Below, piece by piece: positions 38,801 through 51,252 of a stretch of DNA of 64,000 nucleotides. The translations under genes and the position numbers were made by a program. Numbering within the stretch: position 1 is the stretch's first letter; each line of letters opens with the position of its first letter. Source of the stretch: Hymenolepis diminuta (Eukaryota > Platyhelminthes > Cestoda > Cyclophyllidea > Hymenolepididae). The notes below the pieces were generated by a model, which worked only from the letters and a program-made list of their open reading frames with translations, had not been told where the DNA came from and ran no database searches. Where the stretch lies: positions 1,262,884 to 1,326,883 of the forward strand of contig CAADRB010000009.1 in NCBI GenBank assembly GCA_900708905.1. The letters run 5' to 3'.

Positions 38801-41237
38801 TAGCGAAAATGAGGCTGGAGCGATGGAGATAGAAGAGCAGATCCGGATTATTTGTTTTCTCAATTGTACTCAATTTTATTTTATCTTCGAAATAAGGATA
38901 GTCTAGAAGACAGTCCACAGGTCGTTGTGTGGACCATTTGTCTTTGATGATCAATCCAACAATGTCGTCTCTTTTTATGCGTTGAGGGTTCAAACTGAGA
39001 ATTTCCTTTTTCACTTTTTTATTTAAATTGGTGTTTATTACTGCGAGTAGTGGGTTCTTAGTGGAATTCAACATCCAAATTTCACCAAAACTTCTTGATA
39101 TTTGCTATTTATACGTCGCCGCCTGGACGTACTTTTCGGTTGATGGGATTTCGATTGCATCTTCCTTTTGCAGACCTGCCCTTGAGGTCAAGTTTTTATC
39201 TCTATGAGGCGTGTTTTCCTAGGGAAAGGAATCTTTTCTGTTAACATTAACGTTCGTTTTCTATCTGTCATAAAAACCTAATATATGTCTCATATTTCCT
39301 GAAATCAAATCTTGCAGACTATTTTTTCATAGATATACGATAATTACTCAAACAAATTTTGCAGAACCGAGCAATATTATCTATACAACTACTAATTTCA
39401 CATTTTCTTTTCAATTTGTTCTGGTTCCGTTGAATTTATATTAGTAAGGAACAATTTCAACATCCCCTAATTGCGAACGTAAATCACTGATTTTTCAGCA
39501 CAGTCTCCCAGATTCTATACAGCGTTCACATAAATCATAATACTCCAAACTGACCGGGAATAACTGTGATGAACGTCTATGGTGAATAATTAAGCGCCAC
39601 TAAATTCGCATTTTCCCTTCAATAGCTACTGATGAAGAAGATAAGGAGGAAGAGAGACAGGAAAGTGTTGACCGTAAACATGATGATAACGATGTCGATA
39701 TGGATGGAGTAGAGGGAATGGACGATTTCAACGAGCATTTGGAAGATGAAAGTGATGAGGATGATAGTAGTGGAGGTGACGAAGACAGCGATGAAGACGA
39801 TTTTGATTCCATAGATGACCATCACAACAGGTGAGTTCTCTAGTTCCCTACTTTGTCCTTATTTACATCAATTTCGATTACTCCATTGATCTGGGACCTT
39901 TCGTTCAAAAAGATCAAACTAGAAAAATCAAGCATAATGATCTCAGGGAGAAGCTTAGTTACTCAAAGCCAATTCATTTTTTTGAAAATACCTAAAGTTA
40001 TACAGGTTGTGGTGTATTGATCGATTGGCTGTTTGATTGCCAAATATAATTGAGCAGTAATGATGCATTAGATTCACTTTTTATTTAGTCGATACTGGAG
40101 TGGAAGTGAAGAATTTTTTTGATTTTAATTAGTATGTAGGAGTAAATAAAATGCTTGGTTATCTAGGAGGCTGTGAGGGTCCAACAGAACCTTCACTCTT
40201 CTAATTTCTTTCGATCCTCATCTTACATCAAGATGAGGAGAGCAGAGTTTATTGGGAAGGGACCAGAGACCAAGAGGGAATAGCAAAGAAGGTATATATG
40301 TAGTTCATTTAGATAGAGGCCCTAAGGTCATCTATGGGTCCGCGACTGGTGATATGTACGGTAACAGTGTGTCCGAGACCATGGGGTGGCCACAAAAAGT
40401 GAATGGTGATCCATTTTCATTAATATTTTCTTGTCATGAGGCATTTGAGGACGTAGGTTAGCTTTTTTACTTAGCTTCATATGCACTTCCATAAGCACTT
40501 ATTTCACAAACTACTTTTCTTTTCATAACGTCCACTTCAAACCACAGAAGTAAAAAAGATTGTATCATCGACCCTAGGATTTTATTGTCACAGCGGCTAG
40601 TTGTTGGGGTTAATTAAAACTAATTAATTAAACTAATTCAAACTAATAAATAGTTTGATTTTCATATGAAAGTTAAACCAAAGAAGCATTAGAATACCAA
40701 AACTGACTCGGGAGTAACTGCTCTTATTGTCAAAATTTTTACCAAACAGTTCTTTTTACCGAGGAAGTCATAGGATTAATGACAATCAAGAATATTTACA
40801 ATTGAAAAAAAATACACTTTTTAAAGGCTCAATTGAACTAATGTAAGTCTGAATGTTAGATACCTGAATAGGCCAATTGGACAATATAGCTTGTGTATCG
40901 CATACTATTTGACACTAGGTTAAGAATTAAAATTTATGTTCTATGTACTTCTTACAATCTAATTTTCTTTCGTTCTTTGACTTATTCTAGATCTGATAAA
41001 TTTGACATGGACAAAATTTTCGTGAGCGCCGACGAAATAGGAAATCTGTACGATAATCAAGAGGAAGATGGCGGTGCCAAGGGCCGTAAGAATTGGAAAA
41101 AGAATAATAGTCGATCGAGAATGGGCAAAATGAAGCACCGTGTTGGTGGAAATAAGTTCACAAATAAAAGGAAGTTTCCGCGATCGAAAAATATGAACAA
41201 GAGTACTTCAAAGTTGAAGAAACCGAGACGTGGTTAA
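32842..41237 (+). CDS. CEBPZ: CCAAT/enhancer-binding protein zeta / Noc1-Mak21 family ribosome-biogenesis factor
   Basis: Nucleolar factor of the CBF/Mak21/Noc1 family. In yeast, Noc1 with Noc2 escorts early pre-60S ribosomal particles; the animal protein is CEBPZ. Eleven exons: 32842-32868, 32902-33456, 33501-33714, 33791-34108, 34934-35082, 35679-35921, 37375-38009, 38082-38176, 38253-38324, 39626-39830, 40991-41237. All have GT-AG borders and continuous phase, totalling 2760 nt (919 residues plus TAA). The N-terminal helical-repeat region (about 10-265) has the family D-R-V-L-A...H-I-E-S-L-L pattern. The CBF domain spans about 320-660 and ends with the conserved G-D-P-F-E-D-F...F-x-E-R-F-V-Y-K-K-P segment (about 643-663). 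A long Asp/Glu-rich stretch follows (about 720-840), then the S-A-D-E-I-G-x-L motif and a basic Lys/Arg tail. Length is a little below human CEBPZ. The first exon encodes only nine residues. Confidence 0.95.
34109..34933 (+). other. Intron 4 of the CEBPZ-like gene
   Basis: An 825-nt intron between the phase-1 donor C/GTAAGC and acceptor ATTTTAG. No nested element recognised. Confidence 0.7.
35083..35678 (+). other. Intron 5 of the CEBPZ-like gene with a TA microsatellite
   Basis: A phase-0 intron of about 600 nt ending at TATTCGAG. It contains an AT/TA dinucleotide run at about 35506-35531. Confidence 0.7.
35506..35531. repeat. TA dinucleotide microsatellite
   Basis: Uninterrupted alternating A/T run broken once by a G, within an intron. 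Confidence 0.9.
35922..37374 (+). other. Intron 6 of the CEBPZ-like gene
   Basis: A 1.45-kb phase-0 intron. It contains a tRNA-like fragment on the minus strand (about 36190-36262). Other ORFs inside have no recognisable content. Confidence 0.7.
36190..36262 (-). repeat. tRNA-like (SINE-type) fragment
   Basis: On the minus strand TGGCGCGATGG (36258-36248) fits a Pol III A box, and GGTTCTCGATTCT (36208-36196) is a near-B-box about 40 nt downstream. The D- and T-arm regions do not fold into a clean tRNA, so a decayed tRNA or tRNA-derived SINE is more likely than a working gene. Confidence 0.3.
38325..39625 (+). other. Intron 9 of the CEBPZ-like gene
   Basis: A 1.3-kb phase-1 intron. It holds a minus-strand ORF pair (38742-39160), described separately. 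Confidence 0.7.
38742..39160 (-). CDS. Antisense ORF pair nested in a CEBPZ intron, possible tail-anchored protein
   Basis: On the minus strand an ATG at 39160 opens a 30-codon basic ORF ending at 39068. The TGA stop overlaps a second ATG (39074) in another frame that opens a 110-codon ORF ending at 38742. The second product is Lys-rich in its first half, contains an acidic/aromatic middle, and ends in a hydrophobic stretch of about 17 residues followed by a basic tail, the pattern of a C-terminal tail anchor. No family is recognised. The two could be one gene broken by an indel, two exons with an unseen splice, a dicistronic arrangement, or chance. Confidence 0.3.
39831..40990 (+). other. 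Intron 10 of the CEBPZ-like gene
   Basis: A 1.16-kb phase-2 intron between AG/GTGAGT and TTATTCTAG. Nothing recognised inside. Confidence 0.7.
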
Positions 41238-41278
41238 TCTACTCTCCCCTCTAGTCCATTTTTGTACAGTGGCAATGA

Positions 41279-41284
41279 AATAAA
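41279..41284 (+). terminator. Polyadenylation signal of the CEBPZ-like gene
   Basis: Canonical AATAAA 42 nt after the TAA stop, giving a very short 3' UTR. Confidence 0.75.
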
Positions 41285-44143
41285 TTATGAAATCGCCAAA
41301 CCTTTTTCGTTTTGTAATAGGTCTACTGATTATTCCGGTCTTGTTTGTTAGCAGTATATATTAGAGGACAGTGGTTGTTGAGTTAACCTGGATTTTTGCC
41401 CTAATAAAAGCCAAGGAGACTGATGCGGATAAGTGTATTATAAGAGATATCAATAAAGAACAGACAAAATTTGCATGTTCATTATCAATTTCAGTTTATA
41501 ACGCTCCAGTTGCCACTTTATAAAGCTACAACTACTCAAACCTCGGGAATAATAGAGAAGACCTGCAATGCAAACAGCGGTTATCCTATTAAAAAGTGAA
41601 CTTTATACTCGAGATCTTGAGAATGTGGTATGAAACATGGTTTAGATTGACCGCTGAACGGTAGTTGAAATAATCCTGTTACGTGACTTGCAAGAATTGT
41701 GCCAGCTGCAGCTAATATGGAAATGCAGAGAAAAAATAATGTTACTGTCAAGGAGGAAATATTAATATGAGAAATAGTGAATATTTTCCCTGACAAGGTT
41801 AACGTTTTATATTTTCTTCTCACTTTATTAAAGTAGCTCTGCCCTTGCATTGTTTATTTGAACTAATTTGTTGTAAATAACTGTGATAAGTTTTCGTGGT
41901 CTCATTATTTTCTTTTTCCGAACTGAGATATCGACTTTTGTATCGTAATACTTACACTAGGGAGGCTATCACTTATGAACGTGTTTCCAATTAACGTTTC
42001 TCTGACATATTTTAAGCATTCTTTTTCATGGGGTTGTTCAAATTCGAGTTCAAGGCAACAACTATATGCTCTAACATTTATCACCCATATATGTTCCCTA
42101 ATCCGATTTCTTTTGTTTGTTTACTTGCGTTTAACTAAGTACTTCTGCCTAATTGCTTTATGTTTGAGTAATTACGGTTCCCGTAATTTGATTCTCCTCA
42201 ATTTTTCGATCCCACAAAAAGTAAATATACTCGGAACATAACAAGAAGTCACATTTATTACAGTTAATGGACAAAAGTTCCGAATGGAGATTTACGCGAA
42301 TACACAGCAAGATTCTCATATTGAATCTCAGTCATCTCACTGTGGGGAAAAATGGTTTTTTGTGAGGTGGCATGTATGAGCCATACCACTAACACCAGTG
42401 ATAACCGAATATGTGAAAATGGGAGATTATGGTGACTATTTTAATGAATTGAGACCTACATACAAAGACTCAGAACACCCCAGAGAAAAAAAGACGTTTT
42501 GGCAAAATCACATTATATTGTATCAGTTACCTCTGTTTAGACAGAAAAAAACAGAAGACAAAGGAATGTCAAACATTTAAGTATTTCAATGGGAGTTGGT
42601 CATGTGATCTGGCAATAAGAGCCCGAAAACCACATTTTTGTTTGTAAGTCGAATCAAATATCTTCGGTGCAAATGAATGAAGCTTACCGGCCTCATTCCC
42701 ATGCCCTAGATTATCGATTAGTGTATTTCAATTCTCTCACTAGACAACCAAGTATTTCTCATGGCCTTTAATTAAAGTTTCAGATCTTCTCCTTTCTCCC
42801 TTCTGGGTATGAGAAACAGAAGCCCTAGTGTAATTCTAAGGGGAAACGAAAGAATTGCGGTTGCTACCTAGGTCATACTAGTGGCGACTTTGCTTTATAG
42901 TAGTTTTATTCAGGAAGTCTCATTTTTGTCCAATGCATGAAGTCTACAGCGCCGAAATGTGCACTGATATATGCTTTTTCAATAATCGATCTGCTATAGC
43001 CAGCAGATGTCTATCAATACATGGCGATTAGAAATGATTGGTGATAAGATCTCCACTACAGTGTCCACACGCGGTCCTGCTGTGTGTTTGCGTGTTTGCA
43101 CATAGATATCTAAATAAGCGTCGATCATCACGCCGAGACCTGACTGACGTCTAACGAAGAAATGTTTTGTAATATAAACCTAATTTACTCGTTAATAAAT
43201 TGGGGTGGCTTGCCTGCCACCTCCTAATTGATCTGGCGACATGAGTGACTTGACTTATTCCAAACGTTCGACTGATGTGGCTCTGGTAGACTTAACGTTA
43301 TTACACAATCAATGAGCGAAGCATAAAAAGTACAGGGGGCTAGAGGAAGCGATCAGCTTACCAGAATGTCCACTATTCTCTGACTCAGAAAAGGACATGA
43401 AGATAGTATATCTGGTCATGCTAGCCTCCCCATTGTCCACTCTGCGCAGACATGCGCGTTTATATGTGAGTTAGTGAGGTTCCGAGCCCACTTCCCGTTA
43501 TTTAGTATCGGCATACTTGATGGCTAACACATAACTCTTCTAGTTAATATCCTATTAGAGTTATGACACGGTCTACTGTCCGTTTTATGTTATGGTACGC
43601 AGTCATTTATGAAGTTATATGGGTAAACGGAAACAATATGAAATGTTTTCCCATAATATTCCCCCACAGACTTCTATGATCTGTTAAGATCAAAAATGCA
43701 AATAATACTGTTTTATAATTCATGTGTCGAAATGCGAGTTAGACAGAAAGGTACATAACTCATAATATTATATTTAATGGGAAGAGAGAAAAGCGAACTA
43801 TGAAACTTGGTCTAGAAAATTACAAAACCATAATTAAGTCTTAATTGTTTGAATCCATCTGATTCGAGATTTCTGATGCCGTTTAGGTTGGTTGGAGCTT
43901 AGTAACAAATGTCATTTCAACAATCGGTTCGAACTTGTTTAAAGGCGAAATACATCGATTGTGGATGACTGTACAAATACTATCTTCTATCTTTGAAGCT
44001 AGCATAAATTAAATGAACTCAGTTCTACCCTAGTGCCCAAGGATATTACAACCTTGATAACATACATTAAGTGCATCTATTAAAATATTTTCCTATTCAT
44101 CTAGTTCTTTACATTTCATACACTTCTCTTATATGACTTTGTT
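41285..44143. other. Gene-poor intergenic sequence
   Basis: Start of the 21-kb spacer between the convergent CEBPZ-like and lipase genes. Only short ORFs of random composition are present; nothing recognised. Confidence 0.4.
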
Positions 44144-44145
44144 AT

Positions 44146-45120
44146 ACAGGTTGCATAGGGCATCTGAGGCCACCTTATGTACTTTTAGAAAAACAAAATG
44201 AAACTGTTAATGGTTGAAATTTATAATTTCTTGTAACAGTACGAATAAACATAACATTAGTCTGAATTTCATTCTGTTATCCTCCTTCGGCTTCTATCAC
44301 CAACCACATTCGAGTCCTAAACAGAATGGCTGCGAGCTTTGATCAGATCAGGTGGTCTTTATTGACGTACTCCATTGCTCGGACTATTGCTTTTATCTAA
44401 GAGGAAGATTTGGTGTTATGGGGGGTGCCTATTAACTTCCTTTCCAACCACGCCCCACACGCAATAATTCTAAGGATTATGGTTTGGTGGTTAGTTAGGA
44501 GGCCACGAGTATGGTGTGACATGATGATGAACATTCTCGGTCATCCGTCCAATCCCTGGGTCTCGAGAGCCTTATGGGATGGACCCGAATCTTGTTGGAA
44601 GACATAGGTTCTTCCCCCACTGACTACGCTTTCTATGCAAGACGGCTTAACAACAATGGTTTGGAGAGTCTCCACATTGACATCTGTATCTGCATCTGGA
44701 TTGACTCTAAGGCCCTGTGGAAAAAAAAATTGAGGAGTCATGATGTGCCCCTCCTCCACTGCTAACAATATCGAAAAACATCACAGTTGCTGGACATGCC
44801 TGGTTGATGAACTGCATACCGGCATACTTTATATACCGCCGACGATACAGATTTTATTTCAACATCTAGTTTGAAGCCAGAAGTGGTATCGTGGACGTCT
44901 TGGGTTCAGCATCAATGTGGAAATTTATTCAAAAGCATAATAACAATTATAGCCGAGTCAAGATTACAGGGCTTGGCATCAATTTGAGAGACCTCGTTAC
45001 GAAACTGAATTAAGATTTCGCAACTCGTGGTGCCATCGATTTATTGATAAAAGTACTTGCGATTGATCCCGCAAAATGAATATCCGGCACTGATGCCTTG
45101 CAGCACTGATTCTTCAAAAT
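44146..45120 (-). mobile_element. Decayed mariner-family DNA transposon
   Basis: The minus strand carries pieces of a mariner transposase in several frames. From about 44770 to 44541 an open segment contains E-G-H-I-M, F-F-P-Q-G-L-R-V-N, then Y-V-F-Q-Q-D-S-G-P-S-H-K-A, the second catalytic-Asp region of mariner DDE/D transposases. After a frameshift come E-N-V-H-H-H-V-T-P, W-P-P-N and N-Y-C-V-W-G-V-V, broken by at least one stop, and the typical C-terminal segment ending in I-E-A-E-G-G near 44280. At 44144 TTATACAGG next to a TA looks like the element's 3' inverted repeat. Similarity fades upstream of about 45000 and the other end was not found. The element cannot encode a working transposase. 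Confidence 0.85.
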
Positions 45121-48100
45121 GTTCTCCGTCATATCTTTGTATAAGAAGAATTTGACAAGTCGCTGTCAAAATTAGAACTAAACGAACTGTAAAGTGTGAG
45201 CAAAGTATCCCTGAGAAGTCCCCTTATTTGAGTGACGAAATTCCAAACCACCAATGCATTGATGGTCATGACAACCTATAGAGAAAGACCTAAAAAAATC
45301 AGGAGAATAGCGAATATTCGTTGTTCCTCTATGTCTACGAGGATGATCTAATGCGGTCCAACTTCATGGATTTTAGTGGTTTAATCATGATAGTAAAATG
45401 CTTTTTACTACTTAGCGTCGCCGTCTTGATCTATTTTCACAACGCCGTATACTAGTACCACCTCGTAGACACCAAAGATCATGAAATCGATAATTTTATT
45501 TTAGACTAAGAAGGCAACTTTTGTACTGGAGAACCCATTTTGCAAAAAGCATGGGAAACTTAAATATGACGCACTGAAGGAAATTCAGTATTGTTACTCT
45601 CAATTGATTTTGACTCCGAGCGCCTGTCATGGTCGAAGAATCATGCATAAGAATATTAAAACAGAACTTATTTGGACTGATATGGGAAGGCGAAGACTAC
45701 GTTTAAAAGAATTTGGGGCGGCGACTTTCTACGAACCCTTAAATTTTACAGAACAAAAATAGGCAGTGCCCAGGAGATGTACTTGAGTTTTTACGATATG
45801 TTTTCGCTTTGGCGTCTTAAACTCTTCGCCCCCTTTCTACGGCTACAATTGTGCAGTCAATGTGTGAGAATTTGGACTTATCTAGCAGGCAGTATACGCC
45901 ATGTAGATACTGTATTCAATACGAATGAAACGTGCCTCTGCAAGTTATTCGCCTGTTAGAAAGGTGGGAACCTTTTAGATACATGTAAAATTGTGAATCG
46001 ATATTCTTATAATAACTCAGATTTTCTTTATAATTATTATTATAAAAATGACAAATTTGCTATAATACATCAAAAAATGGAGATGCAGGTGCTTGTATAT
46101 AGATAGCGTGATAGAGATTTCGCTTTCAATGAGACCCAATTTAATTGGGCAAATTCTGGTTTATGATCAAGAGGAACGTATCACTTCTCTGCAGGCTATG
46201 TACCATCACTTCTTTCTCCATTTAATAATGATTTACCTGCACTTTAATTCCAACTTAGTTCCTGAAATTGCTTTTACTTGGGTTTAGCGTTTTACTGCAA
46301 TAAAACTGCAAAACTTTGAAAATTGTTAAATAATGAGCTTTATATTACATGTTTTTGCTATCTTCCCGTTCGAATTGGTTTTACTGTTCAAAATAGAGAA
46401 AGGCTGGTGATGAAATGTACCCGGGATGAGAAGTACGACCAATATGATCTTTATCTGTAAAAGCAAGTTTCATAATTTTGGATTCGAACCGAACATCTAG
46501 GAATGCTTCGTAACACACGGGTGATTTTTCACGGAGATACTCTCGGCTGGACACTAGTATCTAAGGCCTTGAGCACAATCTACATCTATAATGCTTTCAC
46601 TAAGTTCGATGAGTCAATTACAGATAGTGAGAACTGCTTGACTAGATTAGCTGCGATAACACATAAGTAATCGCCCTTTTCATTTACCTGAAGAAGTTTG
46701 GGGACCGCGTATTTATTTACTAAAATAGGATGACGGGAAGGAAAAAATGAGAGAGGAATAAGCCTGGCACGATGGAGCGTGTACCAAATTGTGCTACTTG
46801 GTTGTATGGAGTCTAATTTTGCTAAAAACCTGTTAAAATTCTGAGCTACGTCAATGTACATATTATAAAGTTTTAGAAGTTTGTGGTAGCCTTATGATAA
46901 GAAGGTACCAATGGAAGTCTTACGAACTTCCATAACATAAGATGGAGACAGGGTAACAGAATATTCATATATTAAAAGCGATAAGACAGGAAACGTAAAT
47001 CTCATAGCTGTAAAAGTGGTTAAGTTACAAAGCAAAGTTCGGTATGGAGAAGTTGGATAACGGAAAAAATTGCTAAGCACCTTAAGGGCTGAATGATACG
47101 CCACTGATAGTACTGATTAACTCTCAGTATTATTTCGAAGGGAAAAGTGAGATAAATCGATGGAGAATTAAAGATTTTAGCTAACCATGGGTGTACTTCA
47201 CTTAATATACGTCAAAATCATATCCCAAGTATATTAGAAAACCGATGCACTTGTTTTTTTCCTGAATTTTTATATTCTAACTGTCTTTTCTGATTTTGGG
47301 AAGAATATATATGGGCTCTAAAGCACTCGCTATTACTCAAGGCCAAGAATAAGGCTGCTTGAGAGGCGAGAACCTATTGACGGAACCAAGCTTCCACTTA
47401 GACAACCCAAATAGACCCAGATAAATAGATTGAATGTGGAGAATACCGGATATGCTTTTCACGCAGTTCATTCCATGTCTATAGGAGAATAAAGGGTAAA
47501 CTTAAAGAAGTGAACAAATTGCAGAGCGTCCAACAAATGAGATTGAGATGAATATTGGAAATGAATGTAATCAGCAAAATATATTATTATAATAACATAA
47601 TAACAATTAATTAGGAGAGAAGAATAGGTAATATTGATATTAAAATATTTGACAAGGGTGAGTTCGCTTGTCATAGAAGAATATGGTCGATTTCTAGCAA
47701 CAAAAAATGTGCCTTATAGATTGCAATCAACCATTGCTGTATGATGTTTTCGTTCCCTTTCAGTTACTTAGGTTATTGTATTCCTAAAGACAACCTATCT
47801 GACCAACTGGGTGATAAACGGAAAAATAACTTTAGAAATAGAAATAAAAGTATGAAAACTGCGTATTTTAAAATATTTTGAAAATTGATCAATCGATAAC
47901 GTGAGAAAGATAAATAGCATGATATGTTCTTTTAACATTCAGCTGCAATGAAAACTGTTAATTTGAGTTTTGCATACCAGTTCTTTACAGTTTTGCATCC
48001 GTCTGCGAGTTGCTTTCCTCTAATGATCAATCACCAGTTTTGCACTCAGACAACCGATTTCCAAACATCAGGGTGTGTCAATAATTCGAATGCTTAAACG

Positions 48101-49480
48101 ACCGAAAATTCATATTGAAAGTTACTTTTAAACATGCCCTATGCAGAGAATTTCATAATGATCGATGCTAAATAGACTAAATGTCTTATTTTATCACGAG
48201 ATTTGTTTTACTCGTAAATCTTTTATTTACTACGTATATTTACTATTAATGAACACTGCAAACAGATTAAATCGTATTAAGCTTTCTTAAAATACAAAGC
48301 AATTGAATAACATGTCAATAGATTGAGGTAAAGAGATAAAGATACAGAGATAAAATTTCGATAGCATTTAGATGTGATGGCTCTAGATCTCCAGTTAAAT
48401 GCAGTACGCACACATTAAATAATAAATAACCCATTTATGTTTAGAAAGAAAAATTCGGTATTTTAGTTGCTAATTATAAAGAATATCCGCAAATTCTGAC
48501 ATGGCACAAAGCTTAAATATCCTTAGCTAGAAGAATTCTATGTGGATATTAGAGGTTGAGATAATCGTAATTATGGAACGTGTTTGAAATAATAAAAAGT
48601 TTTGAAGAAACCTTAAGAATGCACACTAATAGGTCTGTTTTTTCATTAAAACCTAGTAGTTCAACAATCAATAGGCAAACAGATAATCGGGCGAGCGAGC
48701 ATAGGAATTGGCAAATGCATGTGATAAAAATAAAGGAACTTGAAGCTTACTCAATGTTAACGACGCCCATGAATTTCTCATCGATTCGTCCCACTTTAAT
48801 ACCTCCCCTATATTGGACTTTAGTTATTCTTACCAATGATTTTTCCTCTTTCCTACAGTTTTTTATCATTTTTCTACAGATATCTTACTTTTTCAACTAT
48901 AATAAGTATATATAGGAGCCACCTTAATGAACCAGAAGGGTTTATGATCTCACTAGCCTATCAGACAGGCTGGCTACCGCCCATTTAACCACCTAATCAT
49001 GTTCTACCCTTTTTATGAGTATCTCCTTTCAGCAGGGAAGAAGATACGGCCAGCTTTCGGAGATCTGCGGATGCTACCAGGATGCCCAAATAAATGGCCA
49101 ACGACAAATGAGCTATGAATGACTTCTGAATATTCGTGTTCTCTTATCCCACCTGTTATTTACGTTCTGATGGTTGTATTCCATTATATTGTCTAGCCTT
49201 TTCCTAATAAATTACGATTCTACCCCCAAATTTCAGCTTACTAGTTTAGCGACGAGGGTTTCATTCATTCCTTTATGATATAAGTATCGAAGCAAAGCCT
49301 ACGTCGCATTCCTTTCTTGTTGCAGCGACATTCATGGAAGCTTAGAAGAGTAGTTGCTTGGCAAATTTTCTCAGACTTATTTTAGTGGCTCCTAAACTAA
49401 CCTTGAATTTTTTGATTCAATAATATGAACCCACCTGTTCATGCAAATGACGCGATTTATCAGCTCACATTTGAAAGCTG
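45121..49480. other. Gene-poor intergenic sequence
   Basis: May include the eroded 5' part of the mariner element up to about 45.4 kb. One tRNA-like fragment lies at 46478-46552. ORFs up to about 110 codons exist but match nothing I recognise. Confidence 0.4.
46478..46552 (-). repeat. tRNA-like (SINE-type) fragment with perfect B box
   Basis: The minus strand reads GGTTCGAATCC (46490-46480), an exact Pol III B box. Upstream, near 46540, the sequence does not give a proper A box or cloverleaf. A SINE remnant is more likely than a tRNA gene. Confidence 0.3.
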
Positions 49481-49488
49481 TGAAAAAT

Positions 49489-49506
49489 ATTTGTTTATAA
49501 ACAAAT
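49489..49506. promoter_or_regulatory. 18-bp perfect palindrome of two forkhead-type cores
   Basis: ATTTGTTTATAAACAAAT is its own reverse complement and consists of two opposed TGTTTA/TAAACA cores, the consensus for forkhead-family factors. No gene lies within 8 kb, so a role is speculative. Confidence 0.3.
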
Positions 49507-49917
49507 ACACCATGAAAAATTTAATCAGTGTTTGGAAAATCGGTCGTTTTATCAAAAAGTCACCTGAAGTCAATTGAAGTAGGAATTCATTTAGTGGTAA
49601 AACTATGGCGACTTGTTTATGCATTAATAAAAGGCCAAAATCATCTTGCCGCCTGAAACTTACCTCAGTTGCTGCCAGTAATTAAAATTTTAGACGTAAG
49701 AAACTGAACTAATTAACAGACGCAAATCTATTCACGGATTATTATCAATGGAAAATAAATTTACGCATGTGTTTCTTTAAAAGTACATTCCGGGGTCAAC
49801 TATAATAATGGCCGTTTTCAAAAAGTTTTCATCGATCTTACTTTTCTTGATGATTCAGTTCATGTCCGCTTCCAACTAACCCGTTCGTTGTTTTTCCTTA
49901 TTTCTACTCGTTCGGTC

Positions 49918-50003
49918 AGACGCACTGAGTTCGAGTTCTCATGGTGTCGGTATCCGTGCCCTATCAGTGGCTTACAATCACAGCTCTTTTACCAATGAGA
50001 CAC
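49918..50003 (-). repeat. tRNA-like (SINE-type) fragment
   Basis: On the minus strand TCATTGGTAAAAGAG resembles an A box and ACTCGAACTC a B box, separated by about 55 nt. No complete tRNA fold is apparent. Confidence 0.25.
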
Positions 50004-50500
50004 AATTCTGTCATTATTTACCATGTTTGAAGAAACTCAAATGAACACCTGTTGAAGCTACACTTTGCGCTTTTAAGATAGGAGCTAAGTCAACTCCCAC
50101 TAGTCTCTTTTATAAGAGGGATATCTAAGGTGTTAAACCCTTCATTTTAGTTTATAGTTAATTGTTTATAATAAATTTCAAATGTGATAATTATACACGG
50201 ATATCACCAATCCTCGCAATTGACGACTGTCGAGTTGAATGAAGAGAATTTCATGTTCTCAAAAACATAATTGCCAACTTTTATTAAACATTCCGTTGAG
50301 TTTTCAGCATGTGAAATGTACACGCATTTTCTTTCTATCTGTAATACCGATAAAACTTATCTGTTGAAAATAAATATATTCATAATTATTAGAGATCAAC
50401 TTGAGTAAACTGCAGAAACACTGGGCATAAACCCAAATTTTTTTAAAATTCAGAATATTAAAATATTAAGTTGTGAGGTATAAGTATTAAGTGAGAAGTG

Positions 50501-50527
50501 TATAAGGGAAGTATAACTTCCCTTATA
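50501..50527. repeat. Perfect 12-bp inverted repeat
   Basis: TATAAGGGAAGT and ACTTCCCTTATA are separated by three bases. No flanking element is recognised. Confidence 0.7.
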
Positions 50528-51252
50528 TCCTAATTTTCATTTTTATCTTCTTTATGATCTCCTCCCCTCAACCCTCATTGGACTGGTTTATTATCCCGCT
50601 TGTTAAGATGCTTTTGCTGTGATAGTGAATATTAAAATACTTTGATGACCACTTATGTAATAGAAAATTGTTTAAATCTATTGTGAGAACTAAGCACTCG
50701 AAAAAATGCTTTTATTAAGAGGGTAATTAAAGAAAGCGGCCCTCTTTCCGCTCCCATGGATAATATTTTTTCACTTGATCACAAGTTCTAAGTTGACAAA
50801 ATTTCCATCTTCTAATAATGCTGTTAATCATACCTCAATTTAGACCACTTTAATGCGTATCAAACGAGAAATTTTAAATTTCGATACCGTCTTTATGTAC
50901 AGACTAGAACTATTATTATACTTACTGTTGCCAGAATTTTTCGCCCCTTGGTATGTGAATTAATGTGATACATCCTGCCAGAGATAGTAATTTCTGTTTG
51001 ATTTGTTTATTGGAATTGAGGCTTTTCTGGAGTAGGAAACTGTTATAACGTCACAAGCTGGAAGTCCCGGTAGTAATCTCGCAGAGTAAACCAATCTAGA
51101 AAAATCGGTAATCGAGTAACTTAACACAGAAGCCAATAACCTATAGGTGAACACAAGGCACATTATGGTAAACGCTTGTGTACTAACGTAACTCAGTCTC
51201 GATCGGTATCAGCCTAAACAAATAGGTATAATTACGAAATGTCTTTTAAGAA

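Noticed and set aside
45196..45215. GTGAGCAAAGT matches the 5' end of the miR-87 family.
   Set aside because: The remainder of the mature sequence diverges and no pairing arm is visible nearby; eleven bases can match by chance.
48580..48915. ORF of 111 codons on the plus strand.
   Set aside because: ORFs of about 90-110 codons are expected by chance in this AT-rich window, and the end of this one is Phe/Ile/Tyr-rich as random A/T codons give. No domain recognised.
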